Notes: generated from the sequence alone by a model not told the origin. A stretch of 64,000 bases of DNA from Paracoccaceae bacterium (GCA_947461435.1 CANHLE010000003.1:1-64000); one strand, 5' to 3'; positions 8,417 through 17,276 are shown, counted from the first letter of the stretch. Numbers and translations are program-made.

Positions 8417-9246
8417 CGGCAAAGAAAGCACAGAATATCTTGTTAACGGGCCTGCCGCGATCTGGGACAACCCTAGCCTGCAATCTGTTAAACAGGATTC
8501 CAAACAGTGTAGCCTTGCATGAACCGATGCCGCCGACCTTGTTGCTACGTCTCGGTCCCGCAGGATTGCTGGAAGAAATTCAGCGATTCTTCTCGGAACA
8601 ACGGCTCCAAATCCTCATGCATGGGACGGCCAAAAGCAAAGCAAAGGATGGGATGGTTCCAACCAATCCTCTTTCTGAGGCCGATGCAAATGGCAAAAGA
8701 GATTTTGTTTTGAATGGTAAGGAAATTAGAGTTCCTAATGTGAGCAGCAACGACTTCGACCTGTACATTAAACATCCAGCCTTTTTTACGGGTGCGCTTT
8801 CCATATTGGCCAGCCAATTTATCTGTTTTGCGATTATCCGTAATCCATTGGCGATTTTATTGTCTTGGCGGGCAGCTGGCATGCCTATTACCGCTGGACG
8901 CTGGCCTTTGGCAGAGAAGTTCAATCCGGTCCTCGCAAAATCGCTTGAAGCAGAAACCGACGTGCTGCAAAGACAACTGATCATTCTCAATTTCGGTTTC
9001 TCACAATTTCTTAAGTTTTTGCCGGGGCGTACAATAAAATATGAAGAAATTATTGCGCTCTGTGGCCGCGCTCTTGCGCCGATGAATGTTTCAGCCCTGC
9101 ATCTCAATGAGCCGCTTGAGTCTCGCAATCTTCTGGGAATCCGTTCCGATCCCGCCGCCCGCGCGGTCGCAGAGCGGCTTCTTGGACATGATTCCGCCTG
9201 TTGGTCCTTTTATCAAAGGGCGGATGTCGAGGCGCTGCTGTGCTGA
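8413..9246 (+). CDS. Sulfotransferase family protein
   Basis: 277 residues. The P-loop ILLTGLPRSGTTLACNLL is at 9-26 (the PRSGTT form seen in many bacterial sulfotransferases) and the 3'-phosphate motif FAIIRNPLAILLSWRAAG at 139-156 (Arg143, Ser151). The start ATG overlaps the stop of the glycosyltransferase upstream by the ATGA arrangement. Codon use is that of the island. The acceptor is unknown; coupling with a glycosyltransferase favours a carbohydrate. Confidence 0.84.
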   Translation: MTAKKAQNILLTGLPRSGTTLACNLLNRIPNSVALHEPMPPTLLLRLGPAGLLEEIQRFFSEQRLQILMHGTAKSKAKDGMVPTNPLSEADANGKRDFVLNGKEIRVPNVSSNDFDLYIKHPAFFTGALSILASQFICFAIIRNPLAILLSWRAAGMPITAGRWPLAEKFNPVLAKSLEAETDVLQRQLIILNFGFSQFLKFLPGRTIKYEEIIALCGRALAPMNVSALHLNEPLESRNLLGIRSDPAARAVAERLLGHDSACWSFYQRADVEALLC

Positions 9247-9632
9247 AAAGGACCGGGCCCGCATTTATTTTCTGGTTCAGTTGTACATTCTGCACATATT
9301 TTGACACGCGGCGTTGGGTTCGGGTGCGCTCTGAGAAAACTTTTGTTCTGGCGCACGACATTAGTCTTCGCTGCGATCGACCGGACGGTCGGCTTATGAG
9401 CGCGGCGTTGGAAAATGTTGGCGAAAAAGTGCCGAAGCGATTCTTCACGCCTGGCATTTAAAAACGTACGCGAAGCCTGGCTCATAATGCTTGCTCTTTA
9501 TCGGCGGCCGAAGCCTCTTGAAAATCAGATGCGGTTCAGAAATGTCAAAACGAATTGATCTAGTCAGCCTTGAATATCGCTAGGGTATGATGTAATAAAA
9601 AATAATCGTAATGCTGGAAAGTAATCAATCTG
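9247..9632. other. Gene-poor interval inside the island
   Basis: About 386 bp without a supported gene. A plus-strand open frame continues to 9461 with a cysteine/aromatic-rich stretch, but it has no start signal or family resemblance. The stretch just before 9633 is AT-rich and is the likely promoter region of the next gene. Confidence 0.4.
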
Positions 9633-10529
9633 ATGTCCGAGCTGCACCTTTCGGTGGTCGTTGTGTTTCGGAATATGACAAGGGAGGCAACGCGAACTCT
9701 CTTTACATTAAGTCCCCTTTATCAACGTTTGGTGGCGGACTGTGATTACGAGGTAATTGCCGTTGATATCGGTTCCGAGATACCATTGGAGCTGGAAGAA
9801 GTAAGACAATTTGCTGGCAATGTGCGCCTAATGCGGTTTGCGGACGCACCTTCTCCGGTTGCTGCAGTCAACGAGGCGGTTCTACACTCTCGCGGCCGCG
9901 CTGTATCTATAGCGATCGACGGAGCGCGCATGCTTTCCCCAAGGGTCCTCTACTTTACACTGCAGGCGCTTAAGGCTTACGAGAACCCCGTTGTCGGCAC
10001 GCTTTCTTGGCATCTTGGGCCGAAAGTTCAACAATTATCTATGCTTGACGGTTATGATCAATCCGTTGAGGATCGTCTACTTGAGACGGTAAACTGGAGA
10101 AAAGACGGCTACGAGCTCTTCAAAATAGCAAGTCTCGCAGCAAGCAGCAGCAAGGGATGGTTCGGCCCAATTTCAGAAAGTAATTTCCTGACTATTCGGC
10201 GCGAGGCATGGCGTGATTTAGGCGGATTTGACGAGCGGTTCAGAACACCCGGCGGTGGATTTGCGAACCTCGACTTCTACCGCGAAGCCTGTGACAGACT
10301 CGGCCAGCTCGTGCTTCTTTTGGGCGAAGGCACTTTTCACCAGTTCCACGGCGGCGTCTCTACGAATGCGCCGCCCTCCGCACATCCTGGTGCAGCATTT
10401 CGAGCCGAATATTTCGACATTCGCGGAAAGCATTACCAAAACCCCACCCTAGCGGCCGAATACATCGGGGCTATTCACCCTCAAACGTACAGATTTTTTC
10501 CAGACAATGTAGTCGAAGGTTCGAAATAA
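9633..10529 (+). CDS. Glycosyltransferase family 2 protein
   Basis: 298 residues with a GT-A type N-terminus (LSVVVVFRNMTREA at 5-18), an acidic donor-site stretch AVSIAIDGARML near 90-101 and the later GGFDERF segment near 195-201, where GT2 enzymes contact the acceptor. The canonical DxD is replaced by IDGARM, as in a subset of family members, so activity is probable but not certain. Start ATG at 9633; the purine-rich GGAAAG upstream is rather distant. It is separated from the previous and next genes by gaps of several hundred bases, so it may have its own promoter. Confidence 0.8.
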   Translation: MSELHLSVVVVFRNMTREATRTLFTLSPLYQRLVADCDYEVIAVDIGSEIPLELEEVRQFAGNVRLMRFADAPSPVAAVNEAVLHSRGRAVSIAIDGARMLSPRVLYFTLQALKAYENPVVGTLSWHLGPKVQQLSMLDGYDQSVEDRLLETVNWRKDGYELFKIASLAASSSKGWFGPISESNFLTIRREAWRDLGGFDERFRTPGGGFANLDFYREACDRLGQLVLLLGEGTFHQFHGGVSTNAPPSAHPGAAFRAEYFDIRGKHYQNPTLAAEYIGAIHPQTYRFFPDNVVEGSK

Positions 10530-10726
10530 TGCAGGCAATGCGTTCAAGGCTGCATCCTAACTTCTAGTTCGCTTTAACATTATCTGCACAAGGAGAATCT
10601 CAATGCGGACGCAAGTAACTATCGGGAAGGCTTTCTGATTTTGCGGCATCAAGGAAAACTTTGTTGCGCCCGCGCCGTCAAAATTGACCTACGAGACGTC
10701 GTGGCCAAGCGCGGCATATTCAAATC
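10530..10726. promoter_or_regulatory. Intergenic region before the fusion gene
   Basis: 197 bp with no gene. It must hold the promoter of the long fusion gene. I see no confident -35/-10 pair or terminator. Confidence 0.3.
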
Positions 10727-12811
10727 GTGATAGCCAGTTCGGTAGAACGCAGGGCCCTCGTGGTTCTTGGTATGCATCGCAGCGGTACGTCAGCGCTGGC
10801 CCGAGTGCTTGTCATGGCCGGCGCTTCTCCGCCAAAGACACTCATGGCTGCCAACAGTGATAATCCGGGCGGATACTGGGAATCGACTGAGATTACGCAA
10901 TTCAACAACAGACTCCTTGCAAAAGCCGGCATGCGGTGGAGCGATCATGCACCTATTCCCCAAGCATGGTTTTTCGAAACGGCACGCGATGATGACCGGA
11001 AAGAAGCCAAAAACCTGCTCCAGCAAGAGTTTGGCCATTCAGATTGCTTCGTGCTAAAGGACCCACGCATCTGCAGGCTCCTTCCGTTTTGGTTGGAAGT
11101 GCTTTCGGACTTTGGAATCGAAACTCATATTATTACGATTGGCCGCGACCCTTTGGAAGTTGCGTGCTCTCTTGCAGCACGTGCCAAGGTTCCGGTCTTT
11201 CGACCTGCTTCTATCGAAGATCTTGAGGTCGGCCTGATGCTCTGGTTTAGATATATGCTGGACCTTGAGCGACACTCGAGACACTTGCCGCGAACGCATG
11301 TTTCTTATGCTGACCTGGTTGCCGACTGGCGAACCAGCCTACGCTGCTTCTTTTTGTCATCGCGGCTTCCATTCCCCTCGCCCGAAGACTCAGCCGCTAT
11401 TGATGCATTCATTGATCCGTCGTTGCGAAGGCAACAGTCTGATGCAGATTGCCCGAATGCCGTTGCTCCTTCCATCTTGGAATTCGTGAGGCAAATCGAA
11501 ACGCTGATTTGTTCACAGGACATAAGCGCATCTGCAGAACAACTTGATGTATTGGATAAGTTGCTGGACGAGGCATATTCGCTTTCTGACAGCAAAAATT
11601 TCCCAACAAAAAGCTTTGTGCCAGCAAGATTGACGGCACAAATCGCATTTGCTCACGTTGTCGCTCTAAGCGGAACATTTGATGGCCTAAGCCAGCGCCC
11701 TCGCGTTGCGCTCTTTCTGTCTGGGTCAGCGAAAAGTATAGGGCATGTCTACCGGGTCGAACATCAGATAGCTGCGTTGCTCGCAAATGGCTGGCAGGCC
11801 TACTGGCTGCCCGTCGAAGATGTCCGCGCCGCTTCGGCAGCAAGAGGCGCGGACATGGTTGTCACATTTCGTGCGCCGTGGAACGCTGCCCTAAAGGATA
11901 TTGCAACAGTATGCAGGCGCCAAAATATCCCACTTGTCTATGATATAGATGACCTAATCTTCGACCCCGCCATGATTGAAGGTGGCGAGATTGCCTTTTT
12001 GAATGACAAGTCTCCAGAAGTTCGAAGCATTTGGCGTGCTAACGCTGTTTTGCTTCGCACCGCCATTGAGTCTTCGGATTTTGCGGTTCTAACAACGGAG
12101 CCGCTCGCCGCGGCAGCGATGGAAATTAACCCGAACTGTTTCGTCGTTTCCAATGCCTTGGGCCAAGGAATGGAGAATATAGCAGCGAAGGCTGCCGCCC
12201 TTCCGAAACTTTCGAACGCCGACGGTATAGTTCGGATGCTTTTTGCAAGCGGAACGCCGACGCATCGACGTGATTTTTTGGTCGCGCTTGATGCTGTTGT
12301 TTCGGTGCTCGATAGAAACCAAAACGTCCGGTTGCGCCTTATCGGGCATATCGACCCTTGGCAATATCCGCAACTTTCCACGCGACGCGAGCAGATAGAA
12401 CAGGTTGACCGCGTTAATCTTGAGAAACTTTTTGAGGAGGTGGCGATCTGTGACATCAATCTTTGTCCACTAGAAGTTGGCAACCCCTTCTGCGAATCCA
12501 AGAGTGCCGTACGCTGGCTTACTGCAGCCTCCGTAGGGGTTCCGACCGTTGCATCTCCTACTGCACCTCTTCAGGCGGCAATTTTGCATGGCCATAATGG
12601 TCTTCTTGCCGCAAATGCGGACCAGTGGCGCAACGGTCTCGAACACCTCATTCGCGATGCAAGTCTTCGAAACGTGATGGGCCAACATGCAAAACGGGAT
12701 GCTATGGCACAGCATGGATTCGATATTTGGAGCCGTCGAGTAGCGGCAACATACGCATTGGTCTTGACCCTGAAATCGGATCGCATGGCTGACTCGCACG
12801 AGGATTCTTGA
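10727..12811 (+). CDS. Sulfotransferase-glycosyltransferase fusion protein
   Basis: 694 residues in two parts. Residues ~10-215 are a sulfotransferase: P-loop LVVLGMHRSGTSALARVL (11-28), FVLKDPRICRLLPFW (108-122) and 3'-phosphate motif ITIGRDPLEVACSLAAR (136-152, Arg140, Ser148). Residues ~324-690 are a GT4-like glycosyltransferase: RPRVALFLSGSAKSIGHVYR, then VYDIDDLIFD (404-413), NALGQG, and a donor segment ending VGVPTVASPTAPLQAAI. A helical linker (~215-322) joins them. The GTG at 10727 is the first possible start after an upstream in-frame stop. The fusion suggests one glycan receives both a sugar and a sulfate from one polypeptide. Domain families are clear; substrates are not. Confidence 0.85.
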   Translation: MIASSVERRALVVLGMHRSGTSALARVLVMAGASPPKTLMAANSDNPGGYWESTEITQFNNRLLAKAGMRWSDHAPIPQAWFFETARDDDRKEAKNLLQQEFGHSDCFVLKDPRICRLLPFWLEVLSDFGIETHIITIGRDPLEVACSLAARAKVPVFRPASIEDLEVGLMLWFRYMLDLERHSRHLPRTHVSYADLVADWRTSLRCFFLSSRLPFPSPEDSAAIDAFIDPSLRRQQSDADCPNAVAPSILEFVRQIETLICSQDISASAEQLDVLDKLLDEAYSLSDSKNFPTKSFVPARLTAQIAFAHVVALSGTFDGLSQRPRVALFLSGSAKSIGHVYRVEHQIAALLANGWQAYWLPVEDVRAASAARGADMVVTFRAPWNAALKDIATVCRRQNIPLVYDIDDLIFDPAMIEGGEIAFLNDKSPEVRSIWRANAVLLRTAIESSDFAVLTTEPLAAAAMEINPNCFVVSNALGQGMENIAAKAAALPKLSNADGIVRMLFASGTPTHRRDFLVALDAVVSVLDRNQNVRLRLIGHIDPWQYPQLSTRREQIEQVDRVNLEKLFEEVAICDINLCPLEVGNPFCESKSAVRWLTAASVGVPTVASPTAPLQAAILHGHNGLLAANADQWRNGLEHLIRDASLRNVMGQHAKRDAMAQHGFDIWSRRVAATYALVLTLKSDRMADSHEDS

Positions 12812-13188
12812 CGTAAGCTACAGGCCCGATGCTGATTTTTCCGGGGAGATGATCAAATTGGGTATCGCTAGGTTCGAAGGCCACAAGCAATTTACAGCCG
12901 AGGGCCGAGGGTTTTGGGAAAGTGTTTGTAAGGGCGCTTTAGGAACTAGAAGAGGTTTGACTGGACCTCGCGCTGGTTTTTCCATCTGCGCCCCGACTAG
13001 GTCAGTCTCTAAAGCATGGAAGAGGCTTTGGACGGCGGTATTCTATTTGCAAAGTGCACCTTGATGCCGACTGTCGGGTTTTTTTAGCTTCCGCTTCTCA
13101 ACCGCCAACAGGAAGAAAAGCTTTACGAAGGCAAGGTATTTCGGACGGACAGTTCGAGCCGCTAGCCCGTTATTATGAGCTACTCCCC
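12812..13188. other. Gene-poor interval with possible terminator
   Basis: No supported gene. A 71-codon frame at 12849-13064 has no family resemblance and a weak start. At 13066-13086 a short GC hairpin (CCGACTGTCGG) is followed by seven T, a plausible but weak terminator for the fusion gene. The rest looks like degenerate filler before the IS3 remnant. Confidence 0.4.
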
Positions 13189-13400
13189 TGACGTTGCCCC
13201 CAACTTTTATCCAGTGTGAGCGAGACTCCGGGTTTGAGTTTTGCTCATTTGGGCGGGTTGGGCAACGGGGGCTGGCGCGGAGCTTTTCGGGTTGCGCAGC
13301 GACGGGCCCCGTTGCGGGGTGAAGGTCTGGGCGGAGGCTGCAGGGGTCTGCCAGCCGAGGAGGGAGTGGGGGCGTTCGCTGTTGGTCTTGTCGCGGTTTG
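13189..13400 (-). mobile_element. IS3-family element remnant (transposase C-terminus and terminal repeat)
   Basis: The minus-strand frame ending at 13207 reads ERPHSLLGWQTPAASAQTF and then TPQRGPSLRNPKSSAPAPVA, the C-terminal end of an IS3-family OrfB (the RPHSxLG signature after the catalytic Glu). Its stop is followed by CAACTTTTGGG-type sequence ending in TGACGTTGCCCCC at 13189-13201, which looks like the IS terminal inverted repeat. About 60 codons remain. The rest of the element is deleted and the break joins integrase sequence at about 13400. It is a different IS from the one at 4771-5253. Confidence 0.75.
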
Positions 13401-13598
13401 GTGCCGCTCCCAAATGATCGCTTGTTCTTGTGCGATCACCGGATGGCGCAATTTTGCTTCTGCGGGGTCCTTGGTGCGCAACGAGCTGCTAACGATCTTG
13501 TCACCCAAGACCGTGCGCAAGTCTGAAGGGGTGCGTTGCCGAAAATAGTAGACACCCGTCCTTGGATGTTTGTAGGGACGTGTCATTTGCAATACCAT
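13400..13598 (-). pseudogene. Truncated site-specific (tyrosine) integrase, N-terminal DUF6538 domain only
   Basis: The first ~60 residues (TRPYKHPRTGVYYFRQRTPS, DLRTVLGDKIVSSSLRTKD, AEAKLRHPVIAQEQAIIWER) match the N-terminal domain of phage-type tyrosine integrases common in Rhodobacterales. The frame then runs out of homology at about 13400, where IS3 sequence begins. The catalytic R-H-R-Y domain is gone. The gene starts about 80 bp from the 3' end of tRNA-Thr and reads away from it, the normal place for the integrase of an island using that tRNA. Start at 13598 or 13586. Confidence 0.78.
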
Positions 13599-13611
13599 AA
13601 TGTAGCACCTT

Positions 13612-13622
13612 GGTGTAGCACC
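13612..13622. repeat. GGTGTAGCACC motif near the right boundary
   Basis: An 11-mer with inverted-repeat ends (GGTG/CACC; TTGGTG-TAG-CACCAA when extended). It occurs here, in part again at 13601-13609, and at 3909-3919 close to the other island boundary. The paired positions suggest recombinase or excisionase arm sites. This is inference. Confidence 0.4.
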
Positions 13623-13678
13623 AAAGACAACCTAAGCCCTTATAAACACGCAACTTCTTGATTTTATAGAAAGAAATA

Positions 13679-13753
<75 letters not shown>

Positions 13754-13914
13754 ATCTTCGGCGGTGGTCTGCGCAGGTTTTCCCTGCTCACCCCGTGCGT
13801 GGCGGGTGATTAAAGGGAATTTCCGCCCCATGCAACCCCCTTTCCAAGCTTTGTTCGGCCGCAGACGGGGCCGCATGACTGGACCCGGACGCGAAGCTGC
13901 GTTAGGAAGCCAAG

Positions 13915-14079
13915 ATGACAGAAAAGACCCAAAGCCAGCCTGCAAAAGAAGGCCGAAAGGCCCTGCTTTCCGCGCGTGAGCGCAGGCTGAAAGAGGCGTT
14001 GAAGGATAACATGGCCAAGCGCAAGGCCCAGGCAAAAGCGCGTACCGCCCCCGAGGCGGACGCGCAAACGGACAAGTGA
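13915..14079 (+). CDS. Small basic protein of unknown function upstream of murA
   Basis: 54 residues, highly charged and predicted fully helical: MTEKTQSQPAKEGRKALLSA followed by a Lys/Arg/Ala-rich helix (RERRLKEALKDNMAKRKAQA) ending in ADAQTDK. AGGAAG lies 5 nt before the ATG. Its stop is 6 bp before the murA start, so both are probably translated from one message. No known domain is recognised. Small lysine/alanine-rich proteins at this position are common in relatives and may bind nucleic acid or simply be conserved hypotheticals. Confidence 0.7.
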   Translation: MTEKTQSQPAKEGRKALLSARERRLKEALKDNMAKRKAQAKARTAPEADAQTDK

Positions 14080-14085
14080 GGCAGT

Positions 14086-15354
14086 ATGGATTCGATTCTG
14101 GTACGGGGTAATGGGGCACTGTCGGGGGCCATACCGATTGCGGGGGCCAAAAATGCCTGTTTGACGCTGATGCCCGCGACGCTTCTGAGTGATGAACCGC
14201 TGACGTTGACCAACGCGCCGCGACTGTCTGACATTCGCACGATGACGCAGTTGCTGGGCTCTTTGGGGGCCGAGGTTGCCAGTTTGCAGGACGGCCAAGT
14301 CCTTGCCATGTCGAGCCATGCCATCACCAATCACACGGCTGATTATGATATTGTGCGCAAAATGCGCGCCTCTATTCTGGTGTTGGGGCCGATGTTGGCG
14401 CGCGATGGGCATGCGATCGTGTCCTTGCCAGGCGGATGCGCCATTGGCGCGCGGCCGGTTGATCTGCATCTGAAGGCGCTCGAAGCGATGGGCGCGGAAT
14501 TGGACCTGCGGGATGGGTATATTCATGCCAAGGCCCCCGGTGGAAAGCTGCGCGGGGCGGTGGTGGAGTTTCCCTTCGTATCGGTCGGGGCGACGGAGAA
14601 TGCGCTGATGGCAGCCACCTTGGCCCGAGGCACCACGGTGTTGAAGAATGCCGCACGCGAGCCTGAGATTGTGGATCTGGCCCAATGCCTGCGCAAGATG
14701 GGCGCGCAGATTGATGGCGAGGGCACCAGCACCATCACGGTGCAAGGTGTGGACCGCCTGCACGGGGCCACGCACCCCGTGGTGACCGACCGAATTGAAC
14801 TGGGCACTTATATGCTGGTGCCGGCGATTGCGGGCGGCGAGGTGGAATGCATCGGCGGCCGCATGGATCTGGTGGGCGCCTTTGCTGAAAAGCTGGATGC
14901 CGCAGGGGTGACGGTGACCGAAACGGCGCGGGGCCTGAAGGTCAAGCGGACGGGGGACCGTGTCAGGGCGGTGGATGTGGTGACAGAGCCTTTCCCGGGC
15001 TTTCCCACGGATTTGCAGGCGCAGATGATGGCCCTGCTGTGCACGGCAAGCGGAACCAGTGTTCTGGAAGAAAAGATTTTTGAAAACAGGTTCATGCATG
15101 CGCCAGAATTGATCCGGATGGGGGCCAAGATTGATGTGCATGGGGGAACGGCCACGGTTACAGGCGTTGACCGTTTGAAAGGGGCCCGCGTGATGGCGAC
15201 CGATCTGCGCGCGTCTGTGTCCTTGATCCTGGCTGCGCTGGCCGCCGAGGGTGAAACCGTGGTGAGCCGCGTTTATCATCTGGACCGCGGATATGAGCGG
15301 GTCGAAGAAAAGTTGCGGGCCTGCGGCGCGCAGATCGAGCGGATCAGCGCATGA
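14086..15354 (+). CDS. murA: UDP-N-acetylglucosamine 1-carboxyvinyltransferase
   Basis: The first committed step of peptidoglycan synthesis: transfers enolpyruvate from PEP to UDP-GlcNAc in the cytoplasm. 422 residues, the family length. Lys22-Asn23 in [12 protein letters not shown] and the active-site loop [15 protein letters not shown] with Cys118 are present, so the enzyme should be sensitive to fosfomycin-type alkylation. The late conserved stretch [16 protein letters not shown] is also intact. It is followed by the DUF2948 gene through an ATGA overlap. Confidence 0.97.
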   Translation: MDSILVRGNGALSGAIPIAGAKNACLTLMPATLLSDEPLTLTNAPRLSDIRTMTQLLGSLGAEVASLQDGQVLAMSSHAITNHTADYDIVRKMRASILVLGPMLARDGHAIVSLPGGCAIGARPVDLHLKALEAMGAELDLRDGYIHAKAPGGKLRGAVVEFPFVSVGATENALMAATLARGTTVLKNAAREPEIVDLAQCLRKMGAQIDGEGTSTITVQGVDRLHGATHPVVTDRIELGTYMLVPAIAGGEVECIGGRMDLVGAFAEKLDAAGVTVTETARGLKVKRTGDRVRAVDVVTEPFPGFPTDLQAQMMALLCTASGTSVLEEKIFENRFMHAPELIRMGAKIDVHGGTATVTGVDRLKGARVMATDLRASVSLILAALAAEGETVVSRVYHLDRGYERVEEKLRACGAQIERISA

Positions 15355-15833
15355 GCGATGCCCGGTTCGAAGAGGGCGCATCCGAGGCCCCGCTGCGCCT
15401 TTTGGCGCGCGAGGTTCAGGATCTTGCTGTCATATCGACCTTGGTGCAAGACGCGGTTCTGACGCCCGGGCAAATGGTTTTTGCGGCCAAGCGCAGGCGG
15501 TTCGCGTTGGGCCTGAACCGGTTCAGATGGGAAGATGCCGCGCGGGCCAAGGACGCCGGGCGCGGCTTTGAGCGGGTGCAATCCTTGTTGGTGGTCGAAG
15601 AGGTGCTGTTGGTGCAATCGGCCGGGATCGACCGGGGGGATGCGACGCAGGCGCTGGAGCTTTTGGCGCTTTCCTTTGCCCCCGAGGATGACTTGGGGGG
15701 CTGGCTGCATCTGCATTTGTCGGGGGGCACGGATTTGCGGGTGAAGGTGGAAGCGTTGGATGTGTCTTTGCGCGATGTGACACGCCCCTATCTTGCGCCG
15801 TCGGGCAAGATGCCAGATCACGGTGATGTCTAA
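15351..15833 (+). CDS. DUF2948 family protein
   Basis: A 160-residue alphaproteobacterial protein of unknown function. Conserved stretches are [20 protein letters not shown] near the N-terminus, [12 protein letters not shown] in the middle and [19 protein letters not shown] at the end. The start overlaps the murA stop, so it is co-translated with murA. In relatives the same gene follows murA and precedes hisD. Here hisD is absent and rpmG comes next. No catalytic motif or membrane segment is visible. Confidence 0.85.
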   Translation: MSDARFEEGASEAPLRLLAREVQDLAVISTLVQDAVLTPGQMVFAAKRRRFALGLNRFRWEDAARAKDAGRGFERVQSLLVVEEVLLVQSAGIDRGDATQALELLALSFAPEDDLGGWLHLHLSGGTDLRVKVEALDVSLRDVTRPYLAPSGKMPDHGDV

Positions 15834-16029
15834 GACCTGACCGGATGCGCGGCCGGATTGGCCCGCAGTTCTGCGAAGTCTTGGGTCTTACATTGCCGGG
15901 CAGCGGGATCGTTGCAATTAGATGTGGCCGATTGGCGTTTGGTTGTTGACTCTGCCGCTCTCATTCGTAAAAGGCGGAGACAAAGATTTCACCAGATCCG
16001 TGGCGGTCTGGGCTGCAGGAGAATATACT

Positions 16030-16197
16030 ATGGCGAAGCCGGTTACGATCAAGATCCGTCTGAACTCGACGGCAGGCACCGGGCACTTTTATGTGACCAA
16101 GAAGAATGCCCGCACCATGACCGAAAAGATGACGGTCAAGAAATATGATCCCGTCAAGCGGGAGCACGTGGAATACAAGGAAGGCAAGATCAAGTAA
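16030..16197 (+). CDS. rpmG: 50S ribosomal protein L33
   Basis: A 55-residue basic protein of the large ribosomal subunit: [20 protein letters not shown], then [13 protein letters not shown] and [18 protein letters not shown]. It is the zinc-free form, lacking the four cysteines of the C+ paralogue. A longer frame exists upstream, but AGGAG 8 nt before this ATG and the family N-terminus fix the start. A strong terminator follows at 16227-16250, so it is a separate short transcript. Confidence 0.96.
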   Translation: MAKPVTIKIRLNSTAGTGHFYVTKKNARTMTEKMTVKKYDPVKREHVEYKEGKIK

Positions 16198-16226
16198 GAT
16201 CTTGCGGTCTTGTGACGTTGCAAATG

Positions 16227-16250
16227 CCGCGCCCTTTGGGCGCGGTTTTT
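16227..16250 (+). terminator. Rho-independent terminator of rpmG
   Basis: Perfect 8-bp stem CCGCGCCC/GGGCGCGG with TTT loop followed by five T, 29 bp after the rpmG stop. Confidence 0.88.
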
Positions 16251-16366
16251 CGTTATGCGCTTGTTTGGCCTGAGCTGCAAAAAATTTTACTAAACTTGAT
16301 TGTCTATGCGTTTCGGACCGATTAGCTTTGTCTTTAACGGTGACGGGAGAGCGGAGGTTGGGCCCC

Positions 16367-17197
16367 ATGGTTGAGCATGACTTGCAAGATTATCTTTTTG
16401 ATCTGAATGGCTATCTGATCTTGGAAAATGTTCTGGATCCGGGCCATCTGGCGGCCTTGAATGCGGCATTTGACGATTTCCCCGATCTTGGGTTCAAGGA
16501 ATGGTGGGGCGATGTTCAGCGGTTGGACAACAACGCCCGGGCCGGGATGGAGTTGCAGAATATCGTCCATGCCGGCAAGCCCTTTGAGGATCTGATCGAC
16601 CATCCCGGCTGGATTGACCGGATGCGGCGCTATTGCGGTGAAGACCAGACGTGGATTGCGGGGTTGTTCATTGACGAATGCTTTGCCTCGGTCCGCCGCT
16701 CGGGTGGGTTTTTTCCGATGCATTCGGGCGGTCACGAACGGGCGATCCGCAACCAATACGGCTATGCCGATGGGCGCTGGCAGTGCGGGCAGGTCAATAT
16801 CCTTGTGGCGCTGACCGATATCGGGCCGGGTGACGGGGGAACGCGGATCATTCCGGGCAGCCACAAAAGCAGTTTTGGTCATCCGATCTTTCGCCAATCC
16901 TATGCAGACCGCTGCAAGCTTGACGATGAGGTTGTGGAAGGATCAATCGAAGTGAACATGAAGGCGGGGTCGGCGCTGTTGTTTTCGGATGCCATATCGC
17001 ACGGGGCAACGCGGCGCACCAATCCGGGCGAGCGGCGCGTGGTGATCTATCGCTATGGTCCGGGATGGGGCAACACGCGCTATGGCTATCGTTATTCGCA
17101 GGCCTTGTTGGACAGGATCACCCCGTCGCAGCGGGCGGTGTTGCAGCCTGTCGTGCCGCGCCTGCCGGGTGTGCAGGCGGGGTTGGAGCGGGGCTGA
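16367..17197 (+). CDS. Phytanoyl-CoA dioxygenase (PhyH) family protein
   Basis: A 276-residue Fe(II)/2-oxoglutarate-type oxygenase. The N-terminal DYLFDLNGYLILENVLDPGH and the core GDGGTRIIPGSHKSSF and ISHGATRRTNPGERRVVIYR are the usual PhyH landmarks; the distal His and the Arg that binds 2-oxoglutarate lie in the last two. The proximal HxD/E pair is less clear (perhaps HSGGHE). I use ATG 16367, with GGAGG 10 nt upstream; a TTG at 16328 is also in frame. Substrate unknown: relatives hydroxylate lipids, ectoine or secondary metabolites. Single gene, closed by a terminator shared with the convergent Bax inhibitor gene. Confidence 0.8.
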   Translation: MVEHDLQDYLFDLNGYLILENVLDPGHLAALNAAFDDFPDLGFKEWWGDVQRLDNNARAGMELQNIVHAGKPFEDLIDHPGWIDRMRRYCGEDQTWIAGLFIDECFASVRRSGGFFPMHSGGHERAIRNQYGYADGRWQCGQVNILVALTDIGPGDGGTRIIPGSHKSSFGHPIFRQSYADRCKLDDEVVEGSIEVNMKAGSALLFSDAISHGATRRTNPGERRVVIYRYGPGWGNTRYGYRYSQALLDRITPSQRAVLQPVVPRLPGVQAGLERG

Positions 17198-17225
17198 GCC
17201 GGAGGCTGCCCGGATTCATCGCCAT

Positions 17226-17256
17226 GAAAAAGGCCGGGGAAATCCCCGGCCTTTTT
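17226..17256. terminator. Bidirectional terminator
   Basis: AAAAA-GGCCGGGG-AAAT-CCCCGGCC-TTTTT, a perfect 8-bp stem with A/T tails on both sides. It lies between the convergent PhyH and Bax inhibitor genes and serves both. Confidence 0.9.
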
Positions 17257-17276
17257 GTTTTGCGGTCAACCGATCC

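Noticed and set aside
12849-13064. 71-codon plus-strand frame after the fusion gene
   Set aside because: No family, weak start and located in decayed island sequence; kept only as part of a gene-poor interval.
13810-15381. Long minus-strand open frame (523 codons) opposite murA
   Set aside because: It is the mirror of a highly conserved gene in high-GC DNA, has a His/Arg/Gln-rich composition typical of antisense frames and resembles no protein family.
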